From NCBI RefSeq assembly GCF_017315705.1, contig NZ_JAFLRF010000049.1, forward strand, positions 1-36,939: a stretch of DNA of 36,939 nucleotides, given 5' to 3'. A program made the position numbers and the translations under genes. Shown in pieces: positions 22,206 to 30,578 of this stretch; the stretch's first letter is position 1, and each line of letters begins with the position of its first letter. Below the pieces are notes generated by a model that worked only from the letters and a program-made list of their open reading frames with translations, was not told the origin of the DNA and made no database searches. Source of the DNA: Trinickia mobilis. Lineage in GTDB: Bacteria; Pseudomonadota; Gammaproteobacteria; Burkholderiales; Burkholderiaceae.

Positions 22206-23093
22206 TCACTTGCTGGCGATTTCATGGCTGGACAGCAATTCGATCACCCGGCACAACGCGGAGTGGTCAAGCTTGCTCATGCCGTTCGCGGCACAGGCGT
22301 TCATCAGTTCCTGCGCGGATGCGGTATGAGGCATGGAAACGCCAAGCGCCTTGGCGCCCTGCAAGGCGAGGTTGAGATCCTTCTGGTGCAGCTCGATGCG
22401 AAAGCCCGGATCGAAGGTGCGCTTGATCATCCGCTCGCCATGCACTTCGAGAATCCGCGACGCCGCGAAGCCGCCCATCAGTGCCTGGCGCACTTTCACC
22501 GGATCCGCGCCGGCCTTCGACGCAAACAGCAACGCTTCCGACACCGCCTGGATGTTCAGAGCGACGATGATCTGATTGGCCACCTTGGTGGTCTGGCCGT
22601 CGCCGTTGCCGCCGACGAGCGTGATGTTCTTGCCCATCAATTCAAATAGAGGCTTGACCTTGTCGAACGCCTCCTGCGGGCCGCCGACCATGATCGTCAG
22701 CGATGCGGCCTTTGCCCCCACTTCGCCACCCGATACCGGCGCATCGAGGTACTGGCTGCCTAGCACATTGATTCGCGTCGCGAATTCCTTCGTCGCAAGC
22801 GGCGAAATCGAACTCATGTCGACCACGATCTGGCCGGCGCCGAGCCCCTTCGCCACGCCATCGTCGGCAAACAGCACGGCTTCGACATGCGGCGTGTCAG
22901 GCACCATCACGATCACGATCTCGCTCTCGCGCGCGACCTCCTCCCCGCAGAGACAGACCTTGCCGCCAGCCGCCACGAGCGCGTCGGGCACCGGATTGCG
23001 GTCGTGCAGAAACAGTTGGTGACCGCCTCGTTGCAGGTTGGCCGCCATCGGGGCGCCCATGATGCCAAGGCCAATGAATCCCACTTTAGCCAT
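22206..23093 (-). CDS. glxR: Tartronate semialdehyde reductase / 2-hydroxy-3-oxopropionate reductase (295 aa)
   Basis: ATG at 23093 is preceded by GAGGAC; a longer open frame upstream is not coding. The N-terminal Rossmann motif is G-F-I-G-L-G-I-M-G-A-P-M-A (5-17). The substrate motif D-A-P-V-S-G-G (117-123) and catalytic Lys170 in G-Q-T-T-K-V-A-N-Q follow, and the GlxR/GarR-type stretches E-A-L-L-F-A-S-K-A-G-A-D and R-T-F-D-P-G-F-R-I separate it from 3-hydroxyisobutyrate dehydrogenase. It reduces tartronate semialdehyde to D-glycerate with NAD(P)H. Tartronate semialdehyde usually comes from glyoxylate carboligase or aldarate aldolase; neither gene is in the window. Spacing to the reductase gene upstream is 65 bp, consistent with an operon. 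Confidence 0.9.
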   Translation of the reverse strand: MAKVGFIGLGIMGAPMAANLQRGGHQLFLHDRNPVPDALVAAGGKVCLCGEEVARESEIVIVMVPDTPHVEAVLFADDGVAKGLGAGQIVVDMSSISPLATKEFATRINVLGSQYLDAPVSGGEVGAKAASLTIMVGGPQEAFDKVKPLFELMGKNITLVGGNGDGQTTKVANQIIVALNIQAVSEALLFASKAGADPVKVRQALMGGFAASRILEVHGERMIKRTFDPGFRIELHQKDLNLALQGAKALGVSMPHTASAQELMNACAANGMSKLDHSALCRVIELLSSHEIASK

Positions 23094-23158
23094 AATGTCC
23101 TCTTCTGAATGTTCAGGCTTTGCAAAAGACCGTTGGGAGCAAGTTTCCCGTCGGAAGG

Positions 23159-24136
23159 TCAAACGAGCCCCTCGGGGTTGACGCAATTCTGCGGCCGTTC
23201 TCCGTTGAGAACGCTGAGCACGTTCCCGACCGCGATGTTGCCCATCGCAATTCGCGTTTCGATGGTGGCTGACGCGATATGCGGGACGACGACGACATTC
23301 TCGAGTTCCGACAGCCCGTCCGCGAGGTCCGGCTCGTTCTCGAACACATCGAGCCCCGCGCCCCAAATCATCTTTTCCCGCAGCGCAGTGACAAGCGCGC
23401 GCTCGTCGACGAGCGGACCACGCGCGGCATTGATCAGGACTGCCGTTTTCTTCATCAGAGCAAACTCTCGCGCGCCGAGATAATGCCGGGTCTCCGGCGT
23501 CAGGGGCAGATGCAGCGACAGGAAATCCGCTTCGCGCAGCAGGGTTTCCTTATCCACGAAGGTGGCGCCTAGTTCGTCCTCGAGCATTCGATTCGGATGC
23601 GCGTCGGTGTAGATGACCTTCATGTCGAACGCCTTCGCCTTACGGGCGAACTTCGCGCCGATCCGCCCGAGGCCAGCCACGCCAACCGTCTTGTGGTCGA
23701 TATCCTGGCCGATGAAGGCCATGGGCGCCCAGCCTTCCCAACGGCCCGCGCGCACATAGCGCTCCGCTTCCGAAATGCGGCGCGTGACCGCGAAGAGCAG
23801 CGCCCATGCGTGAGCCGCCGTTGCGTCGTCGAGCACACCGGGAGTATTGGTCATGACGATCTTGCGCGCCGTGGCCGCCGCGACGTCGAAGTTGTTGAAC
23901 CCCACCGCGTAGTTCGCGAAGATTCGGCACTGCGGTCCGGCAGCGTCGAGGACCTCTGCGTCGACGGTATCGGTGAGCAGCGTGATGACCGCGTCGCGGC
24001 CCCGCACGGCCTCGAGCAGCTCGTCGCGTGTGAGCGCGCGGTCGTGCGGGTTGACTTCGACGTGGTGAACGGCGCGCAGCGCATCGATGTTTTGCTGCGG
24101 AATCATTCGGGTAACGTAGATATTCGCGTGAGCCAT
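23159..24136 (-). CDS. D-2-hydroxyacid dehydrogenase, glyoxylate/hydroxypyruvate reductase type (325 aa)
   Basis: The start is ATG at 24136 with AGAGAACG upstream. The NAD(P)-binding motif is V-G-V-A-G-L-G-R-I-G (151-160). The catalytic triad of the family is in place: Arg239 (N-A-A-R-G), Glu268 (F-E-N-E-P) and His286 (P-H-I-A-S-A-T). The N-terminal substrate loop reads N-Y-A-V-G-F-N-N-F-D, as in glyoxylate/hydroxypyruvate reductases (GyaR/GhrB). It would reduce hydroxypyruvate to D-glycerate or glyoxylate to glycolate. An aminotransferase that can yield hydroxypyruvate from serine lies 4 kb away on the same strand, which makes hydroxypyruvate the favoured substrate. The gene lies 41 bp downstream of the GlcG/HbpS-like gene. 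Confidence 0.9.
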   Translation of the reverse strand: MAHANIYVTRMIPQQNIDALRAVHHVEVNPHDRALTRDELLEAVRGRDAVITLLTDTVDAEVLDAAGPQCRIFANYAVGFNNFDVAAATARKIVMTNTPGVLDDATAAHAWALLFAVTRRISEAERYVRAGRWEGWAPMAFIGQDIDHKTVGVAGLGRIGAKFARKAKAFDMKVIYTDAHPNRMLEDELGATFVDKETLLREADFLSLHLPLTPETRHYLGAREFALMKKTAVLINAARGPLVDERALVTALREKMIWGAGLDVFENEPDLADGLSELENVVVVPHIASATIETRIAMGNIAVGNVLSVLNGERPQNCVNPEGLV

Positions 24137-24177
24137 GAATCGTTCTCTAACTGAAATTTTGAAAATAGAAGCACCGA

Positions 24178-24594
24178 TCAACCGGCAAGGCCCAGCAGCC
24201 CGGCGGCCACCTGCTCGGCCAGCGCCTGGTCGTCGGCCGGCGCGAGCCCGCTTACGCCAATTGCACCGAGCACTCGCCCGTGCACGTCGGCAAGCAACGC
24301 ACCGCCCGGCAGCGCGGTAAGCAGCGGGTCGCAAAAAAAGCCGATTGGCACATCGTCGGCCCGCAGCCGTTCGAGGAAGGCAACGGTGCTCGTACCCATC
24401 CGGGTACAGGTGTAAGCCTTCTGCTGTGCGAGCTGAATGCTGCGGACGGGCGCCCCGTCCATCCGACTGAACGCGATCAGAAAACCCAATGCGTCGCACA
24501 CGGCAACGCAAACCGGCTTGCTGTACGCACTGTGCGCATGCGTGCATGCGGCTGCGAGCAGTTTGTCGGCAATCTCCAACGATAGGCTCTGCAT
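24178..24594 (-). CDS. GlcG/HbpS-like protein (138 aa)
   Basis: The sequence follows the GlcG/HbpS fold: an N-terminal helix (A-D-K-L-L-A-A-A-C-T-H-A-H), strand C-V-A-V-C-D-A-L-G-F-L-I-A-F-S-R-M-D-G-A, then Q-L-A-Q-Q-K-A-Y-T-C-T-R-M-G-T-S-T, and a Gly-rich L-P-G-G-A-L-L-A-D-V-H-G-R-V-L-G-A-I-G-V-S-G. Proteins of this family are often found next to 2-hydroxyacid oxidoreductases such as the glycolate oxidase genes glc; HbpS of Streptomyces binds haem, but most members have no proven activity. It has no signal peptide, so it is cytoplasmic. It lies 21 bp after the permease gene and 41 bp before the reductase gene, in one operon. Confidence 0.82.
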   Translation of the reverse strand: MQSLSLEIADKLLAAACTHAHSAYSKPVCVAVCDALGFLIAFSRMDGAPVRSIQLAQQKAYTCTRMGTSTVAFLERLRADDVPIGFFCDPLLTALPGGALLADVHGRVLGAIGVSGLAPADDQALAEQVAAGLLGLAG

Positions 24595-24615
24595 GGTCTT
24601 CTCTCCTTTTCTGAC

Positions 24616-25629
24616 TTAGCCCTGGTTGACGGCACGCTGCGACTCGTCGAGCTCGGCTCGACCTTCTTCATTGACGAGCGCAGCGCTCGGAGCGACGCCG
24701 GAACGACTCCGGGTGCGCTTGTAAACCCACGCGGTCAGCATCGGAGTGAGTACCGCGGTCACGATCACCGACGCGGCGACCTGAACGGTCGCGGCTGGCG
24801 CGATAGCCGCGTAGCTGTGGTCGGAAAGCGCGATGGCCTGCGGCGTACCGGCAGCATTGCCCGCCGTGCTCGACGCAGCGGCACCCGCGACGCCGGTGCC
24901 GCCGAGCAGGCGGTCGGCGGCGATACAGACGAAGCCGGTGACCACGAACACGGCAATACCCAGGACGATGCCCGGCGTGCCGGCCGTGAAGACCGATTTG
25001 AGGTTGATCCCCTGCCCCAGTGTAAAAGCCATGAACGGCACGATAAGCGGCTCGTGCTTGCTGAAGAAATCGCGCAGCTCGCGGTCGAGATTGCCGAGAA
25101 TGGCACCGGCGAAGATGGGCGCAATGACCGATAGCATCGTCAGCCACGGAATGTTCGCGAGGCCCGCTCCCACCAGCACCAGCATCGTCACGAAGGGGCC
25201 GGTCTCGATGCTTTGCGCCACGTACGTACCGGAGTCTTCCTTATTGCCGAATGCGCTTGTCAGCGCGAGAAACATCCCGCCATTGGTGTCGTTCATCGCG
25301 GCAAGAATCGCCAGTGTCGACAAGCCGAGGAGATTGCCGTGGAACAGGTGCGCGACTGCGAGCGCGAGCGCGATCGCAATGCCGACCTTGGCGAACAAGA
25401 TGCCGAAGCCGCGCTTGAGCATGGCTGGCGCGGCGTGCAGCGTCATTTTGGTGCCGACCGTGAAGAGGTACATGGCGAGCACCGTCGGGTAACCGACATT
25501 GGTCAGCGCCTGCGTGAACCCGCCGATCTTCAATGCATTCGGAATGAAAGTGTTAATTGCCATACCGATAAAGAGCGGCACGACCATCAGGCCGCCGGGC
25601 ACTTTGTTGATAGTCTGAAATATGCGCAT
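24616..25629 (-). CDS. kdgT: 2-keto-3-deoxygluconate permease (KdgT) family transporter (337 aa)
   Basis: ATG at 25629 has AAGGAG upstream. The family start is clear: I-N-K-V-P-G-G-L-M-V-V-P-L-F-I-G (7-22), followed by N-T-F-I-P-N-A-L-K-I-G-G-F-T and the conserved A-A-M-N-D-T-N-G-G-M-F-L-A-L region. About ten hydrophobic helices are seen. KdgT imports 2-keto-3-deoxygluconate with protons, but here there is no KDG kinase or aldolase; downstream genes act on hydroxypyruvate, glyoxylate and tartronate semialdehyde, so this member may carry a related small hydroxy- or keto-acid. It is first of a five-gene run ending with pyruvate kinase. The 273 bp upstream to the hydratase gene should contain the promoter, but I see no convincing -35/-10 pair or operator there. 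Confidence 0.85.
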   Translation of the reverse strand: MRIFQTINKVPGGLMVVPLFIGMAINTFIPNALKIGGFTQALTNVGYPTVLAMYLFTVGTKMTLHAAPAMLKRGFGILFAKVGIAIALALAVAHLFHGNLLGLSTLAILAAMNDTNGGMFLALTSAFGNKEDSGTYVAQSIETGPFVTMLVLVGAGLANIPWLTMLSVIAPIFAGAILGNLDRELRDFFSKHEPLIVPFMAFTLGQGINLKSVFTAGTPGIVLGIAVFVVTGFVCIAADRLLGGTGVAGAAASSTAGNAAGTPQAIALSDHSYAAIAPAATVQVAASVIVTAVLTPMLTAWVYKRTRSRSGVAPSAALVNEEGRAELDESQRAVNQG

Positions 25630-25902
25630 GATGCGTTCATCTCCTTGGGTACTGCATGAGTCCCTGGCGACGCCGTCGGCGCCGCCTCTCCTGGTGGTGC
25701 TCCGTCGTGTCCTCCGCGTGCGCGGGTGCGCCGCCTGGAGCTGGCAGCGAAAAGCGGTCGTGCACACTCGCCCGGTGCAGCGTTCGATCATCAGCACTTG
25801 CGTGCCAGCGGTATCGGGCGAGTTGCCTTGCATAACTATTTCAGGATTACGAAACGTCAGAATCGGTTTCTTCAATGCGGCGCCGCGCATGCCGCACAAG
25901 CG

Positions 25903-26661
25903 CTACAAAAGCGCGAGGTCCACGGATACGAGCCCTGCTATCCGGCCGCTGGCGGTGCCCGCGGTCTTCGGGAAGAACATCCCGGAGTAGGAGCCGGTCG
26001 TCACGACCATGTCCGGCGTGAGCGCGATGCCGCGCCGTTGCGTGCAGTGGTTGACGAGCCACGGGAGCAGCCTGCGCGGATCGCCGGCGGGGTTCGCAGG
26101 GCGCTCCTCAGCGATATCTGCGCCCTCGAACTGAAAGCGCAGCGCCGGCGCGACGAACGGAAAGTCCTCCTGATAAGGCACCCACTCGCCCACCACAAGC
26201 GCGCCGTGATTCTGCAGATCGGCGAGTTGCGCGAGCTTGTCCACCTTGGGCCACGCAGCGTACCGGCTTGCCACGATCTCGATGGCCGCCGCCATCGATC
26301 CGATCGCCGCATGCACCTCTTCATCCGGATAGGGGTCGCTGCGCGCCTCGAACGCTCGAGCAAAGCGGAATGCAATTTCCAGCTCGAGTCCGAGCGGCGT
26401 GAACGCGCGGCGCGGCAGTCGCGTGCCGCTCACATGCAGATCGCCGGCCGGCAGCGGCGCACCCTGAATCGGACCCGTCGGCGATTTCGCACCGACCTTC
26501 CAACCGCCGGTCCGCGCGCCACGCAGCGCCAGAACTTGGTGCTGGATCGCGTATGCGGCATCGGCGTCGGAGGGTGCGAGGTCGGCAGGCAAGGCCTCGA
26601 TGACGGTGTGATCGCCGCGCGCCTGTGCGAGACGGCGGCTCAGAATGGTTTGGTCGGTCAT
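25903..26661 (-). CDS. 2-keto-4-pentenoate hydratase/fumarylacetoacetate hydrolase family protein (252 aa)
   Basis: The protein begins with an N-terminal helix region, then A-Y-A-I-Q-H-Q-V-L-A and G-W-K-V-G-A-K-S, a typical MhpD/FAH-family motif. The metal-binding Glu pair appears in L-G-L-E-L-E-I-A-F-R-F, and the C-terminal core ends with V-V-T-T-G-S-Y-S-G-M-F-F. Members hydrate 2-hydroxy-dienoates from aromatic meta-cleavage or act on other 2-keto acids. Here it sits 25 bp downstream of an MFS transporter gene and apart from the ring-cleavage cluster, so it may act on a dehydrated sugar acid or a 2-keto acid brought in by that transporter. Substrate is not predictable from sequence alone. 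Confidence 0.82.
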   Translation of the reverse strand: MTDQTILSRRLAQARGDHTVIEALPADLAPSDADAAYAIQHQVLALRGARTGGWKVGAKSPTGPIQGAPLPAGDLHVSGTRLPRRAFTPLGLELEIAFRFARAFEARSDPYPDEEVHAAIGSMAAAIEIVASRYAAWPKVDKLAQLADLQNHGALVVGEWVPYQEDFPFVAPALRFQFEGADIAEERPANPAGDPRRLLPWLVNHCTQRRGIALTPDMVVTTGSYSGMFFPKTAGTASGRIAGLVSVDLALL

Positions 26662-26686
26662 GGTCGGTTGTGCTGCAGAAGTAAAG

Positions 26687-27973
26687 TCACACGCCAGCCT
26701 GTTGGGCCGGCTGAGCGCCGGGGGCGGCGCTGAATTCGAACTTCCATTCGGGCTGCATGCGCGACGCGAGGACTACGCCGAGCGCCATGAGCGCCATGCT
26801 GACTACGAACGGCAGCTCCCAGTTGCCGAAGCGATCGATCAGAAAGCCCGACGCCACAGGCGAAATGATCGCTGCGAGAGCCGAGCCCGTGTTCATCATC
26901 CCGCTCGCAGTGCCGGAATGCTCCTGCGCGATGTCCATTGGAATCGCCCACATCGGACCGATCGTCATCTCCGAGAAGAAGAAGCCCGCGGCAAGACACG
27001 TCATCGACAGATACAGGTCGTGCACGAACATCAACGGCACGAGCGAGACGAGCGTGAGCAGCATGCAGACAGACACCATCCAACTGCGTGCACGCTTCAG
27101 GCTGCCGGTATGGCGGTAGAGCTTGTCGGTCACGATCCCGCCCAGCGTGTCGCCCACTACGCCCGCAAAGAAGACCACCGAGGCAAACAGCGCGGACTTC
27201 TGCAGATCGAGGTGGTAGCTGTGCAGGAAGTACTGGGGTATCCAGCTCAGGAACAGCCACAGCGTCCAGCCGTAGCAGAAATAGACGATCGTGACGGGCG
27301 CCATGCGCTTGAAGAGCCGTCCCCACGGCACGCGCGGGGCCTTCGGCTTCGGCACGGGCAGAACGTCGAGTTCAGTGCGGGTGATGCGCGGGTGATCCGC
27401 CGGATGCTCGGTAAAGGTCAAGGCCCAGGCCACGACCCAGAGGAGGCTCATCACGCCGCTGATGTAGAACGCTTCACGCCATCCCCAGTGCACCATGACG
27501 ATGACGATAATGCCCGGCGCGACCGCATTGCCGATGCGCGACGCGGCATGCGTGATGCCCTGTGCAAAGCCGCGCTTTTCCTTCGCTACCCAGCGCGCCA
27601 TGGCCGTGGTCGAGGCGGGAAACGTCGCGCCCTCGCCGAGCCCGAGCAAGAGGCGCGCGGCGAGCATCGACATCAGGCCGCCCGCGAGACCGGTCAGCAA
27701 CGTCGCCAATGCCCAGAGCGCACCACAGAAGATCAGCGTGCGTTTCGCGCCGAAGCGGTCGCTGATCCAGCCGCCGATGATCTGAAACGCGAGATACGGA
27801 TACGCAAACGCCGAGAAAACCAGACCGATCTCCGTATGAGAAAGATGAAATTCCTTGCCGAACCCGGCCGCCGCCGTACTGACGTTGACTCGGTCGAGGT
27901 AAGTGATGAAGTACATGATGCATAGCATCACGAGAACAACGCTGGTCGCGCGAGTCGCACGAAACCGCTTCAT
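26687..27973 (-). CDS. MFS transporter, anion:cation symporter (ACS) type (428 aa)
   Basis: The start is ATG at 27973, with GGAGACAG upstream; an in-frame ATG at 28018 is less likely. It opens M-K-R-F-R-A-T-R followed by C-I-M-Y-F-I-T-Y-L-D-R-V-N-V-S, the first helix signature of ACS-family carriers (hexuronate, glucarate, phthalate, tartrate). G-G-W-I-S-D-R-F-G-A-K-R-T-L lies between helices 2 and 3, and R-L-L-L-G-L-G-E-G-A-T-F-P-A in helix 4. Twelve helices are visible. The loop between helices 6 and 7 is Pro/Arg-rich. It is co-transcribed with the hydratase-family gene and likely imports an organic or sugar acid that this enzyme processes. Two palindromes lie upstream. Confidence 0.87.
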   Translation of the reverse strand: MKRFRATRATSVVLVMLCIMYFITYLDRVNVSTAAAGFGKEFHLSHTEIGLVFSAFAYPYLAFQIIGGWISDRFGAKRTLIFCGALWALATLLTGLAGGLMSMLAARLLLGLGEGATFPASTTAMARWVAKEKRGFAQGITHAASRIGNAVAPGIIVIVMVHWGWREAFYISGVMSLLWVVAWALTFTEHPADHPRITRTELDVLPVPKPKAPRVPWGRLFKRMAPVTIVYFCYGWTLWLFLSWIPQYFLHSYHLDLQKSALFASVVFFAGVVGDTLGGIVTDKLYRHTGSLKRARSWMVSVCMLLTLVSLVPLMFVHDLYLSMTCLAAGFFFSEMTIGPMWAIPMDIAQEHSGTASGMMNTGSALAAIISPVASGFLIDRFGNWELPFVVSMALMALGVVLASRMQPEWKFEFSAAPGAQPAQQAGV

Positions 27974-28031
27974 GATCTGTCTCCGTTGCTTTAGGTCAAC
28001 GCGCCCAAAATGGCACACCGGGTCCGGCTCG

Positions 28032-28083
28032 ATGAGCGTTCGCTCACGAACATTTCGCTTTAAGCCACTACGTTCCGGACGTA
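28032..28083. promoter_or_regulatory. Two adjacent palindromes upstream of the ACS transporter gene
   Basis: TGAGCG-TT-CGCTCA (28032-28045) is a perfect 14-bp palindrome. CTACGT-TCCGG-ACGTAG (28067-28083) has perfect 6-bp arms, extended by imperfect AAGC/GCTT flanks. Both lie in the 259-bp gap between the aminotransferase stop and the transporter start, 59-110 bp upstream of the latter. They look like operators; the remaining sequence of this gap shows no gene. Confidence 0.45.
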
Positions 28084-28232
28084 GCTTGAGTTGAATCGTG
28101 AAAATGCGGCGCTACGGGATGCCGTTGCATGATGCGTGGCGAGAACGCGCGCACCATGCTCGTGCGACTGCGGGTGCAGTTGAAAAAGGCCGGGAGGCGA
28201 TCTCTACCCCCCGTGACGCGTCAAGCGATCGA

Positions 28233-29453
28233 TCAGGCGGCTGCCTTGAGCGTGTTCGCCTTTGGCTGCGAAGCAAGGAAAGCCATGGCCTCCCCAACGC
28301 CGCTTGCGGCGAGCGGCACGCCGGCGAGCTTCAACCCCATCTCGCAGCCCGCAAGCGTCGCCATCAGCGTGAGGTCGTTGCAGTCGCCGAGATGGCCGAT
28401 ACGGAACATGCGCCCCTTCAATTTGCCGAGGCCGGTGCCGAGCGACATGTCGAAACGCTCATAAATCGTCTTGCGCACCGCGTCCGCGTCGATGCCCTCC
28501 GGCGTCATCACACCAGTCAGCACCGGCGAGTACACGGCGGGATCGACGCACTGGATTTCGAGGCCCCACGCGCGAACCGCGCGGCGGCACGCTTCGGCGA
28601 GACGCTGGTGGCGCGCGAATACGTTGTCCGGGCCCTCGCCGAGGATCATTTCGAGCGCTTCCGACAAGCCGTACAGCAGGTTCGTATTCGGTGTGTACGG
28701 CCAATAACCGGTCTTGTTCGCCTCGAGGATCTCCGTCCAGTCCCAAAAGCTGCGCGGTAGCCTGGCCGTCTTGCTCGCTTCGATCGCTTTCGGCGACAGC
28801 GCGTTGAAGCTGATGCCGGGCGGCAGCATCAATCCCTTTTGCGAACCGGAGACGGTGACATCAACGCCCCACTCGTCATGCCGATAATCGGCGGACGCGA
28901 GGCCCGAGATCGTGTCGACGAGCAGCAAGGCTGGGTGACCCGCCGCGTCGATCGCGTGGCGAACCGCGGCGATGTTCGACGTGACGCCCGTCGACGTCTC
29001 GTTGTGCACCACGCAAACAGCCTTGATCGTGCGCTGAGTGTCGGCGCGCAGACGCGCTTCGATCCGTTGCGCATCGACACCGCGCCGCCATCCCTCGATA
29101 CCCGGCAGCCCGAGGAACTCCGGCTTCAGCCCAAGGCCTTCGGCCATCTTCTTCCAGAGCGTCGCGAAGTGGCCCGTTTCGTACATGAGCACCGTGTCGC
29201 CCGGGCTCAGCGTGTTCGACAACGCCGCCTCCCATGCCCCCGTCCCCGACGCCGGATAGATCACGACCGGATGCTGCGTCTTGAAGATCTTCTTGATCCC
29301 CTCCAGGACCTTCAGCCCCAGCGCGCCGAATTCAGGACCTCGATGATCGATGGTCGCGTAGCTTATTGCCCGCAGAATGCGGTCGGGCACGGGGCTGGGC
29401 CCGGGAATCTGCAGGAAGTGGCGGCCAGCGGGGTGAAAGTCTAGCGTGAGCAT
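28233..29453 (-). CDS. Serine-glyoxylate / alanine-glyoxylate aminotransferase, class V PLP enzyme (406 aa)
   Basis: I place the start at ATG 29453, which gives M-L-T-L-D-F-H-P-A-G-R-H and the typical Q-I-P-G-P-S-P-V-P-D-R near the N-terminus; a further upstream start adds ten atypical residues. Other signatures are Y-P-A-S-G-T-G-A-W-E (66-75), V-V-H-N-E-T-S-T-G (148-156), cofactor-ring Asp180 in L-L-V-D-T-I-S-G-L and Schiff-base Lys206 in V-S-G-S-Q-K-G-L-M-L-P-P-G. Family members transfer the amino group of serine or alanine to glyoxylate or pyruvate, giving hydroxypyruvate and glycine or alanine. That product suits the hydroxypyruvate reductase nearby. It is divergent from a GntR regulator whose candidate operator overlaps its promoter region. 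Confidence 0.92.
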   Translation of the reverse strand: MLTLDFHPAGRHFLQIPGPSPVPDRILRAISYATIDHRGPEFGALGLKVLEGIKKIFKTQHPVVIYPASGTGAWEAALSNTLSPGDTVLMYETGHFATLWKKMAEGLGLKPEFLGLPGIEGWRRGVDAQRIEARLRADTQRTIKAVCVVHNETSTGVTSNIAAVRHAIDAAGHPALLLVDTISGLASADYRHDEWGVDVTVSGSQKGLMLPPGISFNALSPKAIEASKTARLPRSFWDWTEILEANKTGYWPYTPNTNLLYGLSEALEMILGEGPDNVFARHQRLAEACRRAVRAWGLEIQCVDPAVYSPVLTGVMTPEGIDADAVRKTIYERFDMSLGTGLGKLKGRMFRIGHLGDCNDLTLMATLAGCEMGLKLAGVPLAASGVGEAMAFLASQPKANTLKAAA

Positions 29454-29470
29454 CAGTCTTGTCCAGTTGA

Positions 29471-29486
29471 ATTTTGCATTCAAAAT
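29471..29486. promoter_or_regulatory. Candidate GntR operator ATTTTG-CATT-CAAAAT
   Basis: A perfect 6-bp inverted repeat lies 18 bp upstream of the aminotransferase start. It is nested in a second palindrome, TTGAAT-TTTGC-ATTCAA. A copy of the same ATTTTG-N4-CAAA pattern overlaps the GntR start codon at 29621-29634. FCD-type GntR regulators bind short inverted repeats of this kind, so repression of the aminotransferase is plausible. Confidence 0.6.
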
Positions 29487-29620
29487 ACTTTAGCACTGGA
29501 ATCCGGGAAGAGGAAGAAGAACTTGCCGCGACGGCTAAGGGGTATACCCGGTGGGGCTGGACGGGACCCGATGCTCGAACGTGAGCGATGCGGTAAGATG
29601 GAACAAGGGACAAATAAAGG

Positions 29621-29634
29621 ATTTTGTATGCAAA
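29621..29634 (+). promoter_or_regulatory. Second candidate GntR operator, ATTTTG-TATG-CAAA, over the gntR start codon
   Basis: The element contains the ATG of the regulator gene in its centre and sits just after the AAAGG ribosome binding site. It matches the operator-like repeat at 29471-29486 in both arms. A dimer bound here could block transcription or act as a roadblock, giving autoregulation. Confidence 0.5.
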
Positions 29635-30332
29635 CGACATCCACTCAGCAGGAGCAGGCTTCGCTGCGCCTGCTTCCGAAGGTAGAGCGGCAGCGGTTGC
29701 ACGACACGGTGGTCGAGCATCTGCGCGGCTTTATCGTCGAAGGCGTGCTCGCGCCGGGAACGAAGCTCAACGAGCGCGAGCTGTGCGAGACGCTTGGCAT
29801 TTCACGCACGCCGCTGCGCGAAGCGTTCAAGGTGTTGGCGGCCGAGGGGCTGATCGAGATTTCGCAGAACCGGGGCGCGACGGTGTCGCGCATGACCGAA
29901 GCCGAAATCCGGGAGACATTCGAAGTGATGAGCGGGCTGGAAGCGTTCTCAGGGGAACTGGCGTGCCAGCGCATCACGCCGGCCGAACTCGCGGAGATCA
30001 AGGCGCTGCATTACGCGATGCTTGCGTGCCGCGCGCAGAACGACTTGCCCGGCTACTACAGCCGCAATCAGGAGATTCACGACCGGATCAACGAAGCCGC
30101 ACGCAACACGGTTCTTCGACAGACGTACGTGGCGGTGAACCGGCGGCTCCAGGCCCTTCGGTTCCGCTCGAATTTCCAGACCCAGAAGTGGGACAGCGCA
30201 GTTCACGATCACGACGAAATGCTGAAGGCACTCGATGCGCGCGATGGCAAGCGTCTCGCCGAAATTCTTCGCCAGCACCTGCTCGACAAGCGGGACGCAA
30301 TATTGCAGCCAGGTCAAGGCAACGAGCCTTGA
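29628..30332 (+). CDS. GntR-family regulator, FadR/FCD subfamily (234 aa)
   Basis: ATG at 29628 follows AAAGG at seven bases; upstream in-frame starts lack such a site. The winged helix-turn-helix spans about residues 22-90, with G-T-K-L-N-E-R-E-L-C-E-T-L-G-I-S-R-T-P-L and R-E-A-F-K-V-L-A-A-E-G-L-I. The FCD ligand domain (about 95-225) is all-helical and has candidate metal-binding His151 (Q-E-I-H-D-R), His193/His195 (A-V-H-D-H-D-E-M) and His217 (L-R-Q-H-L-L). Such regulators sense small carboxylates through a bound metal. Divergence from the aminotransferase gene and two matching palindromes suggest control of that gene and of itself, with glyoxylate, glycolate or a hydroxy acid as likely effector. 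Confidence 0.9.
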   Translation: MQTTSTQQEQASLRLLPKVERQRLHDTVVEHLRGFIVEGVLAPGTKLNERELCETLGISRTPLREAFKVLAAEGLIEISQNRGATVSRMTEAEIRETFEVMSGLEAFSGELACQRITPAELAEIKALHYAMLACRAQNDLPGYYSRNQEIHDRINEAARNTVLRQTYVAVNRRLQALRFRSNFQTQKWDSAVHDHDEMLKALDARDGKRLAEILRQHLLDKRDAILQPGQGNEP

Positions 30333-30578
30333 CTCACCCGCACTTGCTTGTCGTACGCTGTGGCCATGTATGCGCGCTGCGGCCGCGACTTTGTGTGTCG
30401 CCAGCAAACCTGATTCTTTCAGGACAAGCCAGGCCGGCGTGTACAGGTCCGACGCTGACGACCTCCTATGCCTCGATGCTCGGTACCCCAGCGATGACGG
30501 GCCGTACCCAGCGCACGGTTCGACCGACTCAATCACCTGCCCTGCCCGGCGTCATGCCAGGGAAAACACTCCCCAATC

